Shown: positions 8,096-19,328, numbered from the stretch's first letter. The stretch: 64,000 nt of DNA from Nocardioides zeae (GCF_030818655.1 NZ_JAUTAN010000001.1:1178001-1242000), one strand, 5' to 3'. The notes: generated by a model not told the origin, from the sequence alone. Numbers and translations are program-made.

Positions 8096-10828
8096 ATGGC
8101 GACCCGTACGTCTTCCCCGCCGGGGTCGCGAAGCTCGAGCACGTCCCGCAACGGCGCATCCCGCACGGGTGCGTCCAAGGGCGGCTCGGGGTCTCGCGCC
8201 CGGAGTACCGGCAAGTCCACCCGATCCGGCAACGCCCGAGGTGGCAGCGCGAAGCGTGCCCCGGCGCGCCCCGCTCCCCGGGCCGTGCGCAGCGGTCCCG
8301 GTCCGGTCCTGCGCTTCTTCGCGCTGATCGGTCGCGGGATCGTCGCCGCCTGGCTCGGCCTCGCCGGCGCCGTCGGCGGCGCTGCACGGAGCGTGGGACA
8401 CGCGGCGCGGGAGGTCGAGCCGGAGCACCGCCGTGACGGCGTCGGGCTCGCCTTCTTCGGCCTCGCGGTCGTCGTCGCCGGCGCCGTCTGGTGGCAGTTC
8501 TCCGGGGCGGCGCTCGACACGGTGCGCACCATGGTCGCCGGCTCGGTCGGCAAGCTGGCGGGCTTCGTGCCGCTGGCGCTGGTCTACGTCGGGTGGCGCA
8601 ACATGCGCGACCCCGAGCGCAACGGTCCCGTGGGCCGCCAGGTCATCGGCTGGACGGCGCTGTCGTTCGGCCTGCTCGGCATCGTGCACATCGCCAACGG
8701 CAACCCCGAGCCGGTCCTCGGCGACACCGACGACCTCCAGCAGGCCGGCGGCGCGGTCGGCTTCGTCGTCTCGAGCCTGCTGCTCGACCTGCTCCGCAGC
8801 GCCTGGGTGGTCGTCCCGCTGCTCGCCCTGCTGGGCTTCTTCGGCGTCCTCATCATCACCGCGACGCCCGTCTACCAGATCCCCGCCCGGCTGCGGGAGG
8901 CCCGCGACCGCCTGCTCGGTGCGCCGGGCCACGACGGTCGCGCCGAGCGCACCGCCGCCGACGAGGACATCGACCTCGACGCCGGCGACCCGGCGTACGA
9001 CACCCCGCTCGTCACCGACGCGGAGACCCGCAAGGAGCGGCGGGCCCGGCTCAAGGCGGAGCGCGAGGAGCGAGCCGCGGCGGAGGAGGCCGAGGCGGCC
9101 CTCACCGCCGACGTGGGTCCCGACGCGCTCGACTTCGCCCAGGGCGTCTTCAGCGACACCCCGGACACCCCGGAGGCCCCGGCGACGGGTGCCGGCGACG
9201 GCGCGCCGACCCCGGCCGCTGCGACGGTCGTCGGCGCTGCTGCCGCGGCCGTCCCGGCCGGCGCGGCCCGCTCCTCCTCGCGCGACGAGGAGGGTGCCCT
9301 CGAGCCGCCGCCCCACGCCGAGCTGCCGCCGCGGGTCGAGCAGCTCTCGATCTCCGGCGACATCGCGTACTCGCTGCCCGCCAGCGAGATGCTCAAGGAG
9401 GGCTCGCCCCACAAGGCGCGGTCCAAGGCGTCCGACGCGGTCGTCGAGCGGCTCACGCAGGTGATGGACGAGTTCAACATCGACGCGCAGGTGACGGGCT
9501 ACACCCGGGGGCCGACGGTCACGCGCTACGAGGTCGAGCTCGGCCCGGGCGTGAAGGTCGAGAAGATCCTCAACGTCCAGAAGAACATCGCGTACGCCGT
9601 CGCCTCGGCCGACGTGCGCATCCTCAGCCCCATCCCGGGCAAGTCCGCGGTCGGCGTCGAGATCCCGAACCTCGACAAGGAGATCGTCTCGCTCGGCGAC
9701 GTCCTCCGCTCGAGCACGGCGCGCTCCGAGCCGCACCCGATGATCGCGGGCCTCGGCAAGGACGTCGAGGGTGGCTTCGTCGTCGCCAACCTGGCGAAGA
9801 TGCCCCACCTGCTCGTCGCCGGCGCCACCGGCTCCGGAAAGTCGAGCTTCATCAACTCGATGATCACGTCCATCCTCATGCGCTCCACGCCCGACGAGGT
9901 GCGCATGATCATGGTCGACCCGAAGCGCGTGGAGCTGAACGCCTACGAGGGCATCCCGCACCTCATCACGCCGATCATCACGGACCCGAAGAAGGCCGCC
10001 GAGGCCCTCGCGTGGGTCGTGCGCGAGATGGACCTGCGCTACGACGACCTCGCGAACTTCGGCTTCCGCCACGTCGACGACTTCAACAAGGCCGTGCGGG
10101 CGGGCAAGATCGAGGTGCCCCCGGGCAGCGAGCGCGTGCTCACGCCGTACCCCTACCTCCTCGTCATCGTCGACGAGCTCGCCGACCTGATGATGGTGGC
10201 CCCGCGGGACGTCGAGGACGCGGTCGTGCGCATCACCCAGCTCGCCCGAGCCGCGGGCATCCACCTGGTGCTGGCGACGCAGCGCCCGTCGGTGGACGTC
10301 GTGACGGGCCTCATCAAGGCCAACGTGCCCTCGCGCCTGGCGTTCGCCACATCGTCGCTCGGCGACAGCCGCGTCATCCTCGACCAGCCCGGCGCCGAGA
10401 AGCTGGTCGGCCAGGGTGACGGCCTGTTCCTGCCGATGGGCATGTCCAAGCCGATCCGCGTGCAGGGCTCGTGGGTGGGCGAGGGCGAGATCGCCCAGGT
10501 CGTCAAGCACTGCCGCGCGCAGCTCGAGCCGACCTACCGCGAGGACGTCACGGCGCCCGCGCAGAGCAAGCGGGAGCTCGACGACGACATCGGCGACGAC
10601 ATGGACCTGGTGATCCAGGCCATCGAGCTCGTCGTGTCGACCCAGTTCGGCTCGACGTCGATGCTGCAGCGCAAGCTGCGCGTCGGCTTCGCGAAGGCCG
10701 GACGCCTCATGGACATCCTGGAGAGCCGCGGGGTCGTCGGACCCAGCGAGGGCTCCAAGGCTCGGGACGTGCTCGTCAAGCCCGACGAGATCGACGGCGT
10801 GATCCTGACGTTGCAGGGGGAGCAGTGA
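8096..10828 (+). CDS. ftsK: DNA translocase FtsK/SpoIIIE
   Basis: The 910-residue protein begins with a basic Ser/Gly/Arg-rich tail (residues 1-75), then four membrane helices to about residue 270, a variable linker with acidic and Ala/Pro-rich stretches, the RecA-like motor domain and a C-terminal gamma winged helix. Walker [10 protein letters not shown] lies at residues 576-584 and Walker B is [12 protein letters not shown]. The C-terminal [23 protein letters not shown] matches the gamma domain that reads polar KOPS/SRS sites. It pumps chromosome DNA through the closing septum and assists dimer resolution. The next gene overlaps its stop codon. Confidence 0.95.
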   Translation: MATRTSSPPGSRSSSTSRNGASRTGASKGGSGSRARSTGKSTRSGNARGGSAKRAPARPAPRAVRSGPGPVLRFFALIGRGIVAAWLGLAGAVGGAARSVGHAAREVEPEHRRDGVGLAFFGLAVVVAGAVWWQFSGAALDTVRTMVAGSVGKLAGFVPLALVYVGWRNMRDPERNGPVGRQVIGWTALSFGLLGIVHIANGNPEPVLGDTDDLQQAGGAVGFVVSSLLLDLLRSAWVVVPLLALLGFFGVLIITATPVYQIPARLREARDRLLGAPGHDGRAERTAADEDIDLDAGDPAYDTPLVTDAETRKERRARLKAEREERAAAEEAEAALTADVGPDALDFAQGVFSDTPDTPEAPATGAGDGAPTPAAATVVGAAAAAVPAGAARSSSRDEEGALEPPPHAELPPRVEQLSISGDIAYSLPASEMLKEGSPHKARSKASDAVVERLTQVMDEFNIDAQVTGYTRGPTVTRYEVELGPGVKVEKILNVQKNIAYAVASADVRILSPIPGKSAVGVEIPNLDKEIVSLGDVLRSSTARSEPHPMIAGLGKDVEGGFVVANLAKMPHLLVAGATGSGKSSFINSMITSILMRSTPDEVRMIMVDPKRVELNAYEGIPHLITPIITDPKKAAEALAWVVREMDLRYDDLANFGFRHVDDFNKAVRAGKIEVPPGSERVLTPYPYLLVIVDELADLMMVAPRDVEDAVVRITQLARAAGIHLVLATQRPSVDVVTGLIKANVPSRLAFATSSLGDSRVILDQPGAEKLVGQGDGLFLPMGMSKPIRVQGSWVGEGEIAQVVKHCRAQLEPTYREDVTAPAQSKRELDDDIGDDMDLVIQAIELVVSTQFGSTSMLQRKLRVGFAKAGRLMDILESRGVVGPSEGSKARDVLVKPDEIDGVILTLQGEQ

Positions 10829-11538
10829 GCCAGCACGAGACGATCGAGAACCCGCAGCGCGGTGCCGAGGGCGCTGCCCAGGGCACCCGGCGCGACCCGT
10901 TCGGGCTCAACCTGCCGCGGCGGCCCGACTGGGAGCTGTTCGGGGTCGTGGCCGACGACCTCGACCTCGAGCGGGACGTGGCGGCCGGCGCCGCCGTCGA
11001 GCTCCGCCGCAGCGGCCTCGTCGCCGGTGTCGTCGGCCTCGCCTCGGCCGGCCTGGCCGTCGCGTGGCTCAGCCGCGCCGCGGCCGACGGCGGGGTGCTG
11101 GCCTGGTCGCTCACGGCGTTCCTCGCGGTCGTCGCCCTCGCCTACCTCACCGCGTTCGTCGACGCGCGCGTCCCGCTCGCGGTCGTCGACGCCCAGGGCG
11201 TGCGCATGCGCCTCGGGCGCACGTGGCAGGGCCTGCCGTGGGAGAGCGTCGACCGCGTCGAGCTCGCCCCCCGCCAGGGCCTGCTGCGCGACGGCCGCCT
11301 CGTCGTGGTGCCGTTCGACGCCGACGAGGTCGTCGGCGCGCTCGACGGCAGCGCGCGCTGGCACGCGTTCCTCGCCCGGCAGTGGTACGGCGGCTCGTTC
11401 GCCCTCCCCGTCGGCCTGTCCACCACGGTGACCGGCGCGGACGACCTCGCCGAGGCCGTCCGCACGCTGGCCGACCCCGAGGTCCCCGTGCAGGGTCCTC
11501 GCGGCGCCCGTGGAGGCACCCGGCGACGCGTCGGGTGA
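10825..11538 (+). CDS. Membrane protein with PH-like domain, function unknown
   Basis: The start GTG overlaps the ftsK stop (GTGA), giving a 237-residue product. Two hydrophobic segments lie at about residues 60-80 and 90-110, and the remaining cytoplasmic part ([31 protein letters not shown]) looks like a bacterial PH/YdbT-type domain. The N-terminus is hydrophilic. I recognise no enzyme motif. Its placement between ftsK and a RodZ-like gene suggests a role near the division or cell-wall machinery, but that is only context. The reading frame continues into the first 29 bases of the next gene. Confidence 0.65.
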   Translation: MSQHETIENPQRGAEGAAQGTRRDPFGLNLPRRPDWELFGVVADDLDLERDVAAGAAVELRRSGLVAGVVGLASAGLAVAWLSRAAADGGVLAWSLTAFLAVVALAYLTAFVDARVPLAVVDAQGVRMRLGRTWQGLPWESVDRVELAPRQGLLRDGRLVVVPFDADEVVGALDGSARWHAFLARQWYGGSFALPVGLSTTVTGADDLAEAVRTLADPEVPVQGPRGARGGTRRRVG

Positions 11539-12811
11539 GACGTCGGACGAGACGCCGGACGAGATGCCTGCCGTGGCAGCCGCCGAGGTGGCGGCGGTGG
11601 AGCCGGTCGCCCCCGTCGACGAGGTCGCGCCGACCGCGGTCGACGAGCCGCGCGACCACGAGGAGGTCGACGCACCCTCGCCCCTCGTGGCGGCGGCGCA
11701 GCGCGTGCGGCCCTGGGCCGCGACGGTGCTGGCGCGCCTGGCCGAGCGCCGGGAGGTCCGCCGCGAGAGGGTCGCTGAGCCCGACGACCTGCCGAGCGAG
11801 CTGCAGGACGATCTCCACGACCTCCACGACGACCGCGCCGGCGATCCAGCTGCCGCACCCGCCTCGCCCACCCCGGCCCCGCTGCGCGAGCCGCGTGCCG
11901 CCGTCCGGGCCGAGGTCCTGCGCCGCGAGGAGGCCGTGCTCGACCTGCCCGCCTCGGCCCGCGTCACGGACCCGGAGCCGGAGTCGTCCGGGCCGTCCGG
12001 GCTGCCCGAGGCCGCGGCGTACCTCCGTCGTCCCGACGAGCCCGGGCTCGCGGCGTACGAGACCCGCGAGGAGGCCACCGGCCCCCTCGGTGTCGTCGCG
12101 GCCGAGCCGGAGCCGGTCGTCGAGCCCGTCGTCGGCCCCGCGCTGACCGAGGCGCGCCGACGGCTCGGCCTCAGCGTCGACCAGGTCGCGGAGCGCACGC
12201 GGATCCGACCGCACGTCATCGAGGCCATCGAGGTCGACGACTTCGGCCCGTGCGGCGGCGACTTCTACGCGCGGGGCCACCTGCGCACCCTCGGCCGCGT
12301 GCTCGGCGTGGAGCCGCAGCCGCTGGTGGAGCAGTACGACGAGCGCTACGCGACCGCTCCCGTCGACGCGCGCCGCGTGTTCGAGGCGGAGCTCGCGACG
12401 GTGCCGGGCGGGTCGCTGCGGGCGACGCGCGGCGGACCGAACTGGTCCGTGCTGGTCGCGGCCGTCATGTCGGTCGTGCTGCTCTGGGCCGTCGCGCAGT
12501 TCCTCTTCGAGCGGCCGGCGGGCAACGAGGGGTCGGGCGCCGAGCAGGCCGGTCTCACCTCCGGCAGCGCGGCGACGCCGCTCGACGTCGAGCTGGTGGC
12601 CGGCGAGCAGGCGGCCGACGTCACGGTGCGGGACGCGGCCGGCGAGGTCGTCTGGCAGGGCCGGCTCGAGCCCGGGGCCACCCAGGCCGTCCGGGCGACG
12701 CCGCCCGTGCGCATCTCCAGCTCCGACGGTGCGGTCTCGGCGTCCGTCGACGGGCGCGACGCGAGCCCGCTGGGCGAGGCCGGGGAGCCCGTCCAGCGGT
12801 CGCTGTCCTGA
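11510..12811 (+). CDS. RodZ-like helix-turn-helix membrane protein (DUF4115)
   Basis: The 433-residue product has a long acidic, Ala/Val/Glu-rich N-terminal region (1-200) and a RodZ-type HTH around residues 211-280 ([30 protein letters not shown] in two stretches). One membrane helix follows near 311-333, then an extracytoplasmic DUF4115-like beta domain. RodZ couples MreB to wall elongation in rods, while actinobacterial versions beside ftsK/rimO are poorly studied. The chosen GTG at 11510 overlaps the upstream gene by 29 bases. ATG 11564 is an equally good start and would remove the overlap. The extra acidic N-terminal region is longer than in standard RodZ. Confidence 0.8.
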   Translation: MEAPGDASGETSDETPDEMPAVAAAEVAAVEPVAPVDEVAPTAVDEPRDHEEVDAPSPLVAAAQRVRPWAATVLARLAERREVRRERVAEPDDLPSELQDDLHDLHDDRAGDPAAAPASPTPAPLREPRAAVRAEVLRREEAVLDLPASARVTDPEPESSGPSGLPEAAAYLRRPDEPGLAAYETREEATGPLGVVAAEPEPVVEPVVGPALTEARRRLGLSVDQVAERTRIRPHVIEAIEVDDFGPCGGDFYARGHLRTLGRVLGVEPQPLVEQYDERYATAPVDARRVFEAELATVPGGSLRATRGGPNWSVLVAAVMSVVLLWAVAQFLFERPAGNEGSGAEQAGLTSGSAATPLDVELVAGEQAADVTVRDAAGEVVWQGRLEPGATQAVRATPPVRISSSDGAVSASVDGRDASPLGEAGEPVQRSLS

Positions 12812-12896
12812 CGGCCTCCGCACCCGCCACCATCGCGCGGTCGGCGTCGCGCCGTTTCGACGCCGCCCCGCGGGTGCGGGCATACTCGACGAGATC

Positions 12897-14402
12897 ATGA
12901 CTGCCTCCACCGCGCCCTCCCGCCCCACCGCCGTCGACGGCGCCGAGCCGCTGTCGGTCGCGATGGTGACCCTCGGCTGTGCCCGCAACGAGGTCGACTC
13001 CGAGGAGCTGGCCGGACGCCTCGAGGCCGGGGGCTTCCGCCTCGTCGACGACCCGGACGCGGCCGACACGGTGGTCGTCAACACCTGCGGCTTCGTCGAG
13101 TCGGCGAAGAAGGACTCCGTCGACACGCTGCTGGCCGCCGCCGACCTCAAGGACGGCGGCACGACCCGTGCCGTCGTGGCCGTCGGTTGCCTCGCGGAGC
13201 GGTACGGCGCGGAGCTCGCCGACTCCCTCCCCGAGGCCGACGCGGTGCTGGGCTTCGACGACTACCCGGACATCGCCGCGCGCCTGCGCGCCATCGTCGC
13301 GGGCGAGGCCCACCACCCCCACACGCCGACCGACCGCCGCAAGCTGCTCCCGATCAGCCCCGTGGAGCGCGCGGAGGCGATGGTCACCAGCGGCCTGAGC
13401 GTGCCGGGGCACGCGCCCGACCTGCCGTTCGGCGCCGCGCCGGCCAGCGGCCCGCGGGCCGTGCGCCGCCGTCTCGACGGTGGTCCGACGGCGCCCCTGA
13501 AGCTGGCCAGCGGCTGCGACCGGCGGTGCACCTTCTGCGCGATCCCCAGCTTCCGCGGCTCCTTCGTGAGCCGTCGCCCCGCCGACGTCCTGGGCGAGGC
13601 GCGCTGGCTCGGTGAGCAGGGCGTGCGCGAGCTGTTCCTCGTCAGCGAGAACTCGACGTCGTACGGCAAGGACCTGGGCGACGTGAAGCTGCTGGAGACC
13701 CTCCTGCCCGAGCTCGCCGCCGTCGAGGGCGTTGCCCGCGTGCGGGTGTCCTACCTGCAGCCCGCGGAGACCCGCCCCGGCCTCATCCGGGCGATCGCGT
13801 CCACGCCGGGCGTCACGCCGTACTTCGACCTGTCGTTCCAGCACGCCAGCAACGCCGTGCTCCGGCGCATGCGACGCTTCGGCGACCCCGACAGCTTCCT
13901 GTCGCTGCTCGAGCGCATCCGCGCGCTCGCCCCGGAGGCGGGCATCCGCTCCAACGTCATCGTCGGCTTCCCGGGCGAGACCGAGGAGGACGTGGAGACC
14001 CTCTGCGCGTTCCTCGAGGCCGCCCGCCTCGACGTGACCGGCGTGTTCGGCTACTCCGACGAGGACGGCACGGAGGCCGCGGGGTTCGACGGCAAGCACA
14101 GCGAGGACGAGGTGCGGGCCCGCACGGAGCACGTCACCGACCTGGTCGAGCAGCTCACGTCGCAGCGCGCCGAGGAACGGATCGGCGAGCACGTGGAGGT
14201 GCTCGTGGAGCGTCTCGACGACGAGGAGGGTCCCGAGGGCCGCGCCGCCCACCAGGGCCCCGAGGTGGACGGCACGACGACCCTCGTCACCGCTGACGGC
14301 GACCTGCCGGTGGGGGTGCGCGTCGGCGACCTCGTGCCGGCCGTCGTCGTGGCGAGCGAGGGCGTCGACCTGGTGGCCGAGATCGCAGGAGAGCACCGAT
14401 GA
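12897..14402 (+). CDS. rimO: Ribosomal protein S12 methylthiotransferase
   Basis: RimO is a radical-SAM enzyme that adds a methylthio group to an aspartate of ribosomal protein S12. The 501-residue protein has the N-terminal MTTase domain with C28 ([12 protein letters not shown]), [11 protein letters not shown] and VGCLAERYG, which hold one [4Fe-4S] cluster. The radical-SAM motif C207-x3-C211-x2-C214 (CDRRCTFC) holds the second. A C-terminal TRAM-like domain follows. ATG 12897 gives the expected N-terminus; the upstream open frame has no conserved residues. Its end overlaps pgsA (ATGA), so the two are coupled. Confidence 0.95.
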   Translation: MTASTAPSRPTAVDGAEPLSVAMVTLGCARNEVDSEELAGRLEAGGFRLVDDPDAADTVVVNTCGFVESAKKDSVDTLLAAADLKDGGTTRAVVAVGCLAERYGAELADSLPEADAVLGFDDYPDIAARLRAIVAGEAHHPHTPTDRRKLLPISPVERAEAMVTSGLSVPGHAPDLPFGAAPASGPRAVRRRLDGGPTAPLKLASGCDRRCTFCAIPSFRGSFVSRRPADVLGEARWLGEQGVRELFLVSENSTSYGKDLGDVKLLETLLPELAAVEGVARVRVSYLQPAETRPGLIRAIASTPGVTPYFDLSFQHASNAVLRRMRRFGDPDSFLSLLERIRALAPEAGIRSNVIVGFPGETEEDVETLCAFLEAARLDVTGVFGYSDEDGTEAAGFDGKHSEDEVRARTEHVTDLVEQLTSQRAEERIGEHVEVLVERLDDEEGPEGRAAHQGPEVDGTTTLVTADGDLPVGVRVGDLVPAVVVASEGVDLVAEIAGEHR

Positions 14403-15040
14403 CCCACGAGCCGACGGGTGCGGCCCAGCCGACCCGGCCCAGCAACTGGAACCTGCCCAACGCGTTGACGACGCTGCGCATCGTGCTCGTGCCGTTCTTC
14501 GGCTGGGCGCTGCTGGTCGACGGCGGCGACTCGGTGCTGTGGCGCACGGTGGCCTGGGTGATCTTCGCGGTCGCGATGATCACCGACAAGGTCGACGGCG
14601 ACATCGCCCGGGCGCGCAACCTCGTCACCGACTTCGGCAAGATCGCGGACCCGATCGCGGACAAGGCGATCACCGGGATGGCCTTCATCGGTCTCGCCAT
14701 CGTGGGCGACGTGTGGTGGTGGGTCGCGATCGTCGTGCTCGTGCGCGAGTGGAGCGTGACGCTCCTGCGTCTCTCCGTGGCCAAGCAGGTCGTGATCGCC
14801 GCCAAGCAGAGTGGCAAGATCAAGACCGCGCTCCAGGGCGTCGCGCTCGGCACGCTGAGCCTGCCCCTGCTGCAGGTCGGCGACGTCGTCGGGTGGCTCG
14901 AGGTCCCGGGCCTCGTCGTGTTCTACGTCGCGCAGGTCGGGCTCGCCGCCGCCGTCGCCATGACGCTCTGGTCGGGCTACGAGTTCTACCGCGACCTCTA
15001 CCAGCAGCGGCACACGCTGCGGGCGACCGCGGACGCCTGA
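14399..15040 (+). CDS. pgsA: CDP-diacylglycerol-glycerol-3-phosphate 3-phosphatidyltransferase
   Basis: The 213-residue membrane protein makes phosphatidylglycerol phosphate from CDP-diacylglycerol. The CDP-alcohol phosphotransferase signature is seen as [12 protein letters not shown] then [11 protein letters not shown] at residues 61-90 (the D-x2-D-G-x2-A-R...G-x3-D-x3-D pattern). About five to six membrane helices are predicted. The ATG overlaps the rimO stop by four bases. In many actinobacteria the next gene is cinA; here a nuclease gene lies between them. Confidence 0.93.
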   Translation: MTHEPTGAAQPTRPSNWNLPNALTTLRIVLVPFFGWALLVDGGDSVLWRTVAWVIFAVAMITDKVDGDIARARNLVTDFGKIADPIADKAITGMAFIGLAIVGDVWWWVAIVVLVREWSVTLLRLSVAKQVVIAAKQSGKIKTALQGVALGTLSLPLLQVGDVVGWLEVPGLVVFYVAQVGLAAAVAMTLWSGYEFYRDLYQQRHTLRATADA

Positions 15041-15253
15041 GCGGTCGTTCCTGAGCCGAGGCTGGACGTCGGCTGAGAGAGCGGGCGACGACCGGACGTC
15101 GTCCGTTGCAACGGTCGTCTCGACCGAACCGTTACCGATCGTTCACTGCGAATCGTTGCTTTCATCCACGGCCACGGGGTGGACTGGACCGGTTGTCGTC
15201 CAGCCGCGCGACCCCCGACGTCGTGGCGGCACGGTTCCCGTGAAAGGTCGCTC
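15041..15253. promoter_or_regulatory. Intergenic region before the secreted nuclease, with possible PHO-box-like repeats
   Basis: This 213-base gap has a small GC hairpin at 15088-15106 (GACGAC pairing with GTCGTC), which could end the rimO-pgsA transcript. It also carries GTTACC at 15131 and GTTCAC at 15141, spaced 10 bases. The actinobacterial PHO box is a direct repeat of GTTCACC-like units at 11-base spacing, so the match is weak. A ribosome site GAAAGG at 15242 precedes the nuclease start. Confidence 0.3.
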
Positions 15254-18200
15254 GTGCTCGAACCTTCTCCCCGCCCCTCCCCGTCCCGCCAACCCGGTGG
15301 GGCCCGGCCCCGCCGCGCCCTCGCCGCCGGTCTCGGGCTCGGCCTCGCTGTCTCCGCGCTGGCCGCACTGCCCGGTTCCGCCACCGCCGCCGTCGACGGC
15401 AGCGGTGTCGTCATCTCCGAGTTCTACGGGGGCGGCGGCAACAGCGGTGCCGAGTACACCCACGACTTCGTGGAGCTCTACAACCCGACGTCCGCCGCGA
15501 TCTCGCTGGAGGGCTGGTCGGTGCAGTACCGGAACAACGCGGGCACCAGCCCAGTTCAGGTCACGCCGCTGACGGGCTCGGTCCCGGCCGGCGGCCACTA
15601 CCTGGTGCAGTGGGCGCAGGGTGCCGGCGGCACCACGTCCCTGCCCACCCCCGACGCGACCGGCACCGTCTCCGCGTCGGCCACCGGCGGACAGGTCTGG
15701 CTGGCCTCGACGACCACGGCGCTCAACCCGCCCACCGGCAACGTCACCGGCGCCCCGATCGTCGACTTCCTCGGAGCCTCGCCGACCGCGCCGTCCTTCG
15801 AGGGTGCGGCCGTCACGAGGGCGCCGGCGAACGCCACCTCGCTGCAGCGTGCGGCGAACGGCAAGGACACGGACAGCAATGCGGCCGACTTCACGGTGGT
15901 CGCGCCGACCCCGCAGAACTCGGGCTCCACGACGCCCGGGCCGGAGCCGGAGCCCGAGCCGGTCGAGCCGACCGACGTGACGATCGCCGAGATCCAGGGC
16001 ACGGGTGCCGAGACGCCGCTCGACCGCACCGCGCTCGTGCGCACGCGGGGCATCGTCACCGCGTCGTACCCGACCGGTGGGTTCAACGGGTTCTACCTGC
16101 AGACCGCCGGCACGGGCGGCGACCCGAAGCCGGCCGAGGGCGGCGCCTCCGACGCCGTCTTCGTGTGGCTGGGCTCGCCGAGCGCGACCTACCCCGAGGT
16201 CGGTGACCACGTCGAGGTCGTCGGCCTGCCGACGGAGTTCAACGGATTGACCCAGCTCGACGCACGTGCCGCCTCGGACGGCAGCACGACCGTGCTCACG
16301 GAGCCGGCCGAGATGGTCAAGCCCCGCGCATTCGTGCTCCCGGCGCCGGCCCTGCGCGAGCAGTACGAGGGCGAGCTGGTCCTGCCGTCGGAGGACTACA
16401 CGGTCTCCAACAACTTCAACCTCAACAACTTCGGCGAGATCGGCCTCGCGGTGGGCGACACCCCGCTCATCGCGCCGACCGAGCTGGTGACGCCGGACTC
16501 GCCGGAGCTCGACGACGTCAAGGCCGACAACGCCGCGCGGGCGATCGCCATCGACGACGGCTCGAGCACGAACTACCTGGGCAACGCCACCAACAAGGCG
16601 ATCCCGCTGCCGTGGATCAGCGGCGGCGACGTCGTGCGCGTCAACGCGTCGGCGACGATCACGGAGCCGGTGGTCATCGACTGGCGCAACAGCACGTGGA
16701 AGTACCAGCCGACCCAGCAGCTCACCGCCGAGGGCGTCGCCCCGGCGACCTTCGAGGACACGCGCACCGCGGCTCCGGAGGCGGTCGGCGGCGACCTCGA
16801 GCTCGCGACCTTCAACGTGCTCAACTACTTCTCGACGACCGGTGAGGAGTGGGCGGCCGCCGCGAGCGGGCGGTCGTGCAGCTACTTCACCGACCGCGCG
16901 GGTGCGAACATCACCAACGACCGCTGCGAGCCGAACGGTCCGCGCGGTGCGGCGAACCAGGTCAACCTGGAGCGCCAGGAGGCCAAGATCGTCGCGGCCA
17001 TCAACGCGATCGACGCCGACGTCATCTCGCTGGAGGAGATCGAGAACTCGGCCGTCTTCGGCCTCGACCGCGACGCCGCCCTCGCGAGCCTCGTCACCGC
17101 GCTCAACGAGCAGGCCGGTGCCGGGCACTGGGCCTACGTGCCGTCGCCCACCGCGGTCCCCGCGGCGGAGGACGTCATCCGCACGGCGTTCATCTACCAG
17201 CCGGCCACGGTCGAGACGGTGGGCGCGTCGGTCATCCACGACGACGAGGCGGTCTTCTTCAACGCCCGTGAGCCGCTCGCCCAGGCGTTCAAGCCGGCCG
17301 GCAGCGCCGACGACGACGCGTTCTCCGTCATCGTCAACCACTTCAAGTCGAAGAGCACCTCGGGGGCGCCGTCCAGCGGCGACAACGCCAACGGCGAGCA
17401 GGGTGCGTGGAACGGCGACCGGGTCCGCCAGGCGGAGTCGCTGGCCGACTTCACCGCGGAGTTCGCGGCCGAGGCGGGCACCGAGGCGGTGTTCCTCACG
17501 GGTGACTTCAACTCCTACACCCAGGAGGACCCGCTGCACGTGCTCTACGACGAGGGCTTCACCGACATCGCGTCCGAGGGCGAGTGGAGCTACAGCTTCA
17601 GCGGCATGTCCGGCTCCCTCGACCACGTGCTGGCCAACGAGGCGGCCGCCGCGATGGTGACCGGCTCGGACATCTGGGAGATCAACGCGGTCGAGTCGGT
17701 GGCCTACGAGTACAGCCGGTCGAACTACAACGCGACCGACTTCTACGCCCCGGACGCCTACCGCTCCTCCGACCACGAGCCGCACGTCGTGGGCATCGCC
17801 GTCGGCGAGGCCGAGCCGGCACCGGCCACGGTCGTCACCCCCGGCACCGTGCAGAACGCGTACGGCGACGTCGTGCGCGTCCCGGTCGAGATCGAGACCG
17901 AGGGCGCGGCCGGTGGCCGGGTCGACCTCCACTGGAACGGCGGCATCATCGGCTCGGCCGACGTCGTCGACGGCCAGGCCGTCGTCGAGGTGCCGCGTCG
18001 CACGCTCCTGCCGAAGTCCTACCGCGTGCTCGTGCGCTACAGCGGCGACGCGACCACGCAGGCGGCGGACGGTGGCGTGACCATCGCGGTCGGTCGGGCC
18101 CGCACCAACCTCCTGCTGAGCGCCACCCAGCCCCTCCCGGCGGGGCGCAGCGGCACGCTGACGATCCGCATCGGCAACTCGTCGGGCTTCCCGGCGACCG

Positions 18201-18373
18201 GGTGGGTCAACGTGGTCTACGGCGGCAAGGCGTTCCGCGTCTTCGCCGTCCGGGGCCTCGCGACGATCACCCTGCAGCCGGGCCGCACCGGCACGCACCG
18301 GGCGAGCGTCTACTACGAGGGCAGCGGCACGGTGTCGCCCGCCTTCGGCGTGCTCTCCATCCGGGTCGGCTGA
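15254..18373 (+). CDS. Secreted ExeM/NucH-type endonuclease with lamin-tail domain
   Basis: The 1039-residue product starts at GTG 15254, eight bases after GAAAGG. It has a Sec-type signal peptide (basic start, then ALAAGLGLGLAVSALAALPGSATAA). A lamin-tail (LTD) domain follows at about 43-170 (VVISEFYGGGGNSG, FVELYNP), then an OB-like region at about 235-480 (VTIAEIQG). An endonuclease/exonuclease/phosphatase domain spans about 514-845 (ATFNVLNYF, SLEEIEN, TGDFNSY, SSDHEPH). The C-terminal ~190 residues look Ig-like. The catalytic Glu, Asp-Phe-Asn and Ser-Asp-His motifs are intact. Such enzymes degrade extracellular DNA for phosphate or biofilm turnover. It separates pgsA from cinA and has no sortase signal. 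Confidence 0.9.
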   Translation: MLEPSPRPSPSRQPGGARPRRALAAGLGLGLAVSALAALPGSATAAVDGSGVVISEFYGGGGNSGAEYTHDFVELYNPTSAAISLEGWSVQYRNNAGTSPVQVTPLTGSVPAGGHYLVQWAQGAGGTTSLPTPDATGTVSASATGGQVWLASTTTALNPPTGNVTGAPIVDFLGASPTAPSFEGAAVTRAPANATSLQRAANGKDTDSNAADFTVVAPTPQNSGSTTPGPEPEPEPVEPTDVTIAEIQGTGAETPLDRTALVRTRGIVTASYPTGGFNGFYLQTAGTGGDPKPAEGGASDAVFVWLGSPSATYPEVGDHVEVVGLPTEFNGLTQLDARAASDGSTTVLTEPAEMVKPRAFVLPAPALREQYEGELVLPSEDYTVSNNFNLNNFGEIGLAVGDTPLIAPTELVTPDSPELDDVKADNAARAIAIDDGSSTNYLGNATNKAIPLPWISGGDVVRVNASATITEPVVIDWRNSTWKYQPTQQLTAEGVAPATFEDTRTAAPEAVGGDLELATFNVLNYFSTTGEEWAAAASGRSCSYFTDRAGANITNDRCEPNGPRGAANQVNLERQEAKIVAAINAIDADVISLEEIENSAVFGLDRDAALASLVTALNEQAGAGHWAYVPSPTAVPAAEDVIRTAFIYQPATVETVGASVIHDDEAVFFNAREPLAQAFKPAGSADDDAFSVIVNHFKSKSTSGAPSSGDNANGEQGAWNGDRVRQAESLADFTAEFAAEAGTEAVFLTGDFNSYTQEDPLHVLYDEGFTDIASEGEWSYSFSGMSGSLDHVLANEAAAAMVTGSDIWEINAVESVAYEYSRSNYNATDFYAPDAYRSSDHEPHVVGIAVGEAEPAPATVVTPGTVQNAYGDVVRVPVEIETEGAAGGRVDLHWNGGIIGSADVVDGQAVVEVPRRTLLPKSYRVLVRYSGDATTQAADGGVTIAVGRARTNLLLSATQPLPAGRSGTLTIRIGNSSGFPATGWVNVVYGGKAFRVFAVRGLATITLQPGRTGTHRASVYYEGSGTVSPAFGVLSIRVG

Positions 18374-18419
18374 CCCGGCCGCGCCCGGCGTTCCACCGGC
18401 GGCGGGGGAGGATGGGGCC

Positions 18420-18920
18420 ATGAGCCCTGGTCCGCACCCCGCCGCCGTCGAGGCCCTCGACGCGCTCGTCGCGTCGGGGGCCTCGCTCGCTGTCGCGGAG
18501 TCCCTCACCGGCGGTCGGGTCGCCGCGGCGCTCACGGCCGTGCCGGGCGCCTCCCGGGTGGTCCGGGGCGCCGTCGTGTCCTATGCGACCGAGGTGAAGG
18601 TCGACGTGCTCGGCGTGCCGGCGGAGGTGGTCGAGCACGACGGCGTCGTCTCCGCGGCCTGTGCCGAGGCGATGGCACGCGGCGCGGCCCGCCTCCTCGG
18701 GGCCACCCACGCGGTGGCCACGACGGGGGTCGCGGGTCCGGACCGCCAGGAGGGCAAGCCCGTGGGCACCGTGTTCGTCGGTCTCCTGACCCCCGCCGGT
18801 GTGCGCAGCGAGCGGCTGGACCTCGCCGCCGCCGGCGACCGGGCGGGCATCCAGGAGGCCACCGTGGAGGCCGCGCTGCGCCTGCTGCTCGCCGCCGCGC
18901 GGGAGGACCCGCGGCACTGA
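18420..18920 (+). CDS. cinA: CinA-family nicotinamide-nucleotide amidohydrolase
   Basis: The 166-residue protein corresponds to the CinA C-terminal (PncC) domain only. Characteristic motifs are AVAESLTGGRVAAALT, GAVVSYATEVKVDVLGVP and TTGVAGPDRQEGKPVGTVFVG. PncC deamidates nicotinamide mononucleotide in NAD recycling. The ATG at 18420 lies 46 bases after the nuclease gene. It keeps its usual place before clgR and recA. The N-terminal MoCF-like domain of full CinA is absent, as is normal for this cluster. Confidence 0.9.
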   Translation: MSPGPHPAAVEALDALVASGASLAVAESLTGGRVAAALTAVPGASRVVRGAVVSYATEVKVDVLGVPAEVVEHDGVVSAACAEAMARGAARLLGATHAVATTGVAGPDRQEGKPVGTVFVGLLTPAGVRSERLDLAAAGDRAGIQEATVEAALRLLLAAAREDPRH

Positions 18921-19004
18921 CTCGCGGATGGTGCCGACGGGATGAAACAGGGATCGGGTAGCGTTGCACACCACCTGAGGGTCCCGATCAGAAAGGACAG
19001 CCGC

Positions 19005-19328
19005 ATGGTGCTCTACCGGCACTCACTGGGCGACGTCCTGCGTCGTCGTCGCGTGCAGCAGGGCATGACCCTGCGCGAGGTCTCGGCGGGGGCCCGGGTC
19101 AGCCTCGGCTACATCTCCGAGGTCGAGCGCGGCCAGAAGGAGGCGTCGAGCGAGCTGCTGGCGTCGCTGTGCGCCGCCCTCGACGTCCCTCTCTCGACGG
19201 TGCTGCTCGAGGTGAGCAGCGAGGTCGCGCGCGAGGAGTCGCTCGCCGCGCCCGTGCCGATCACCGCGTCGGCCCGTCCCGCCCGTCCGCGTCCGGAGCC
19301 CGACGCGGTCGTCGCCTCGGCGGCCTGA
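19005..19328 (+). CDS. clgR: ClgR transcriptional activator of Clp proteases
   Basis: The 107-residue protein is nearly all helix-turn-helix. [43 protein letters not shown] and [17 protein letters not shown] match mycobacterial and corynebacterial ClgR closely. ClgR activates clpP1P2, clpC and stress genes, and it is itself a Clp substrate. The C-terminus ends VVASAA, which could serve as the degron. The start at ATG 19005 follows a good ribosome site (GAAAGGACAG); an upstream ATG at 18942 has no conserved residues. Position after cinA is the standard one. Confidence 0.92.
   Translation: MVLYRHSLGDVLRRRRVQQGMTLREVSAGARVSLGYISEVERGQKEASSELLASLCAALDVPLSTVLLEVSSEVAREESLAAPVPITASARPARPRPEPDAVVASAA

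Noticed and set aside
15143..18535. A 1130-codon minus-strand open frame
   Set aside because: It is the shadow of the secreted nuclease gene and reads as Arg/Val/Asp-rich noise.
18921..19004. SigE-type promoter before clgR
   Set aside because: GAAAC and CGTT elements are present but their spacing of about 13 bases does not fit the 17-19 expected.
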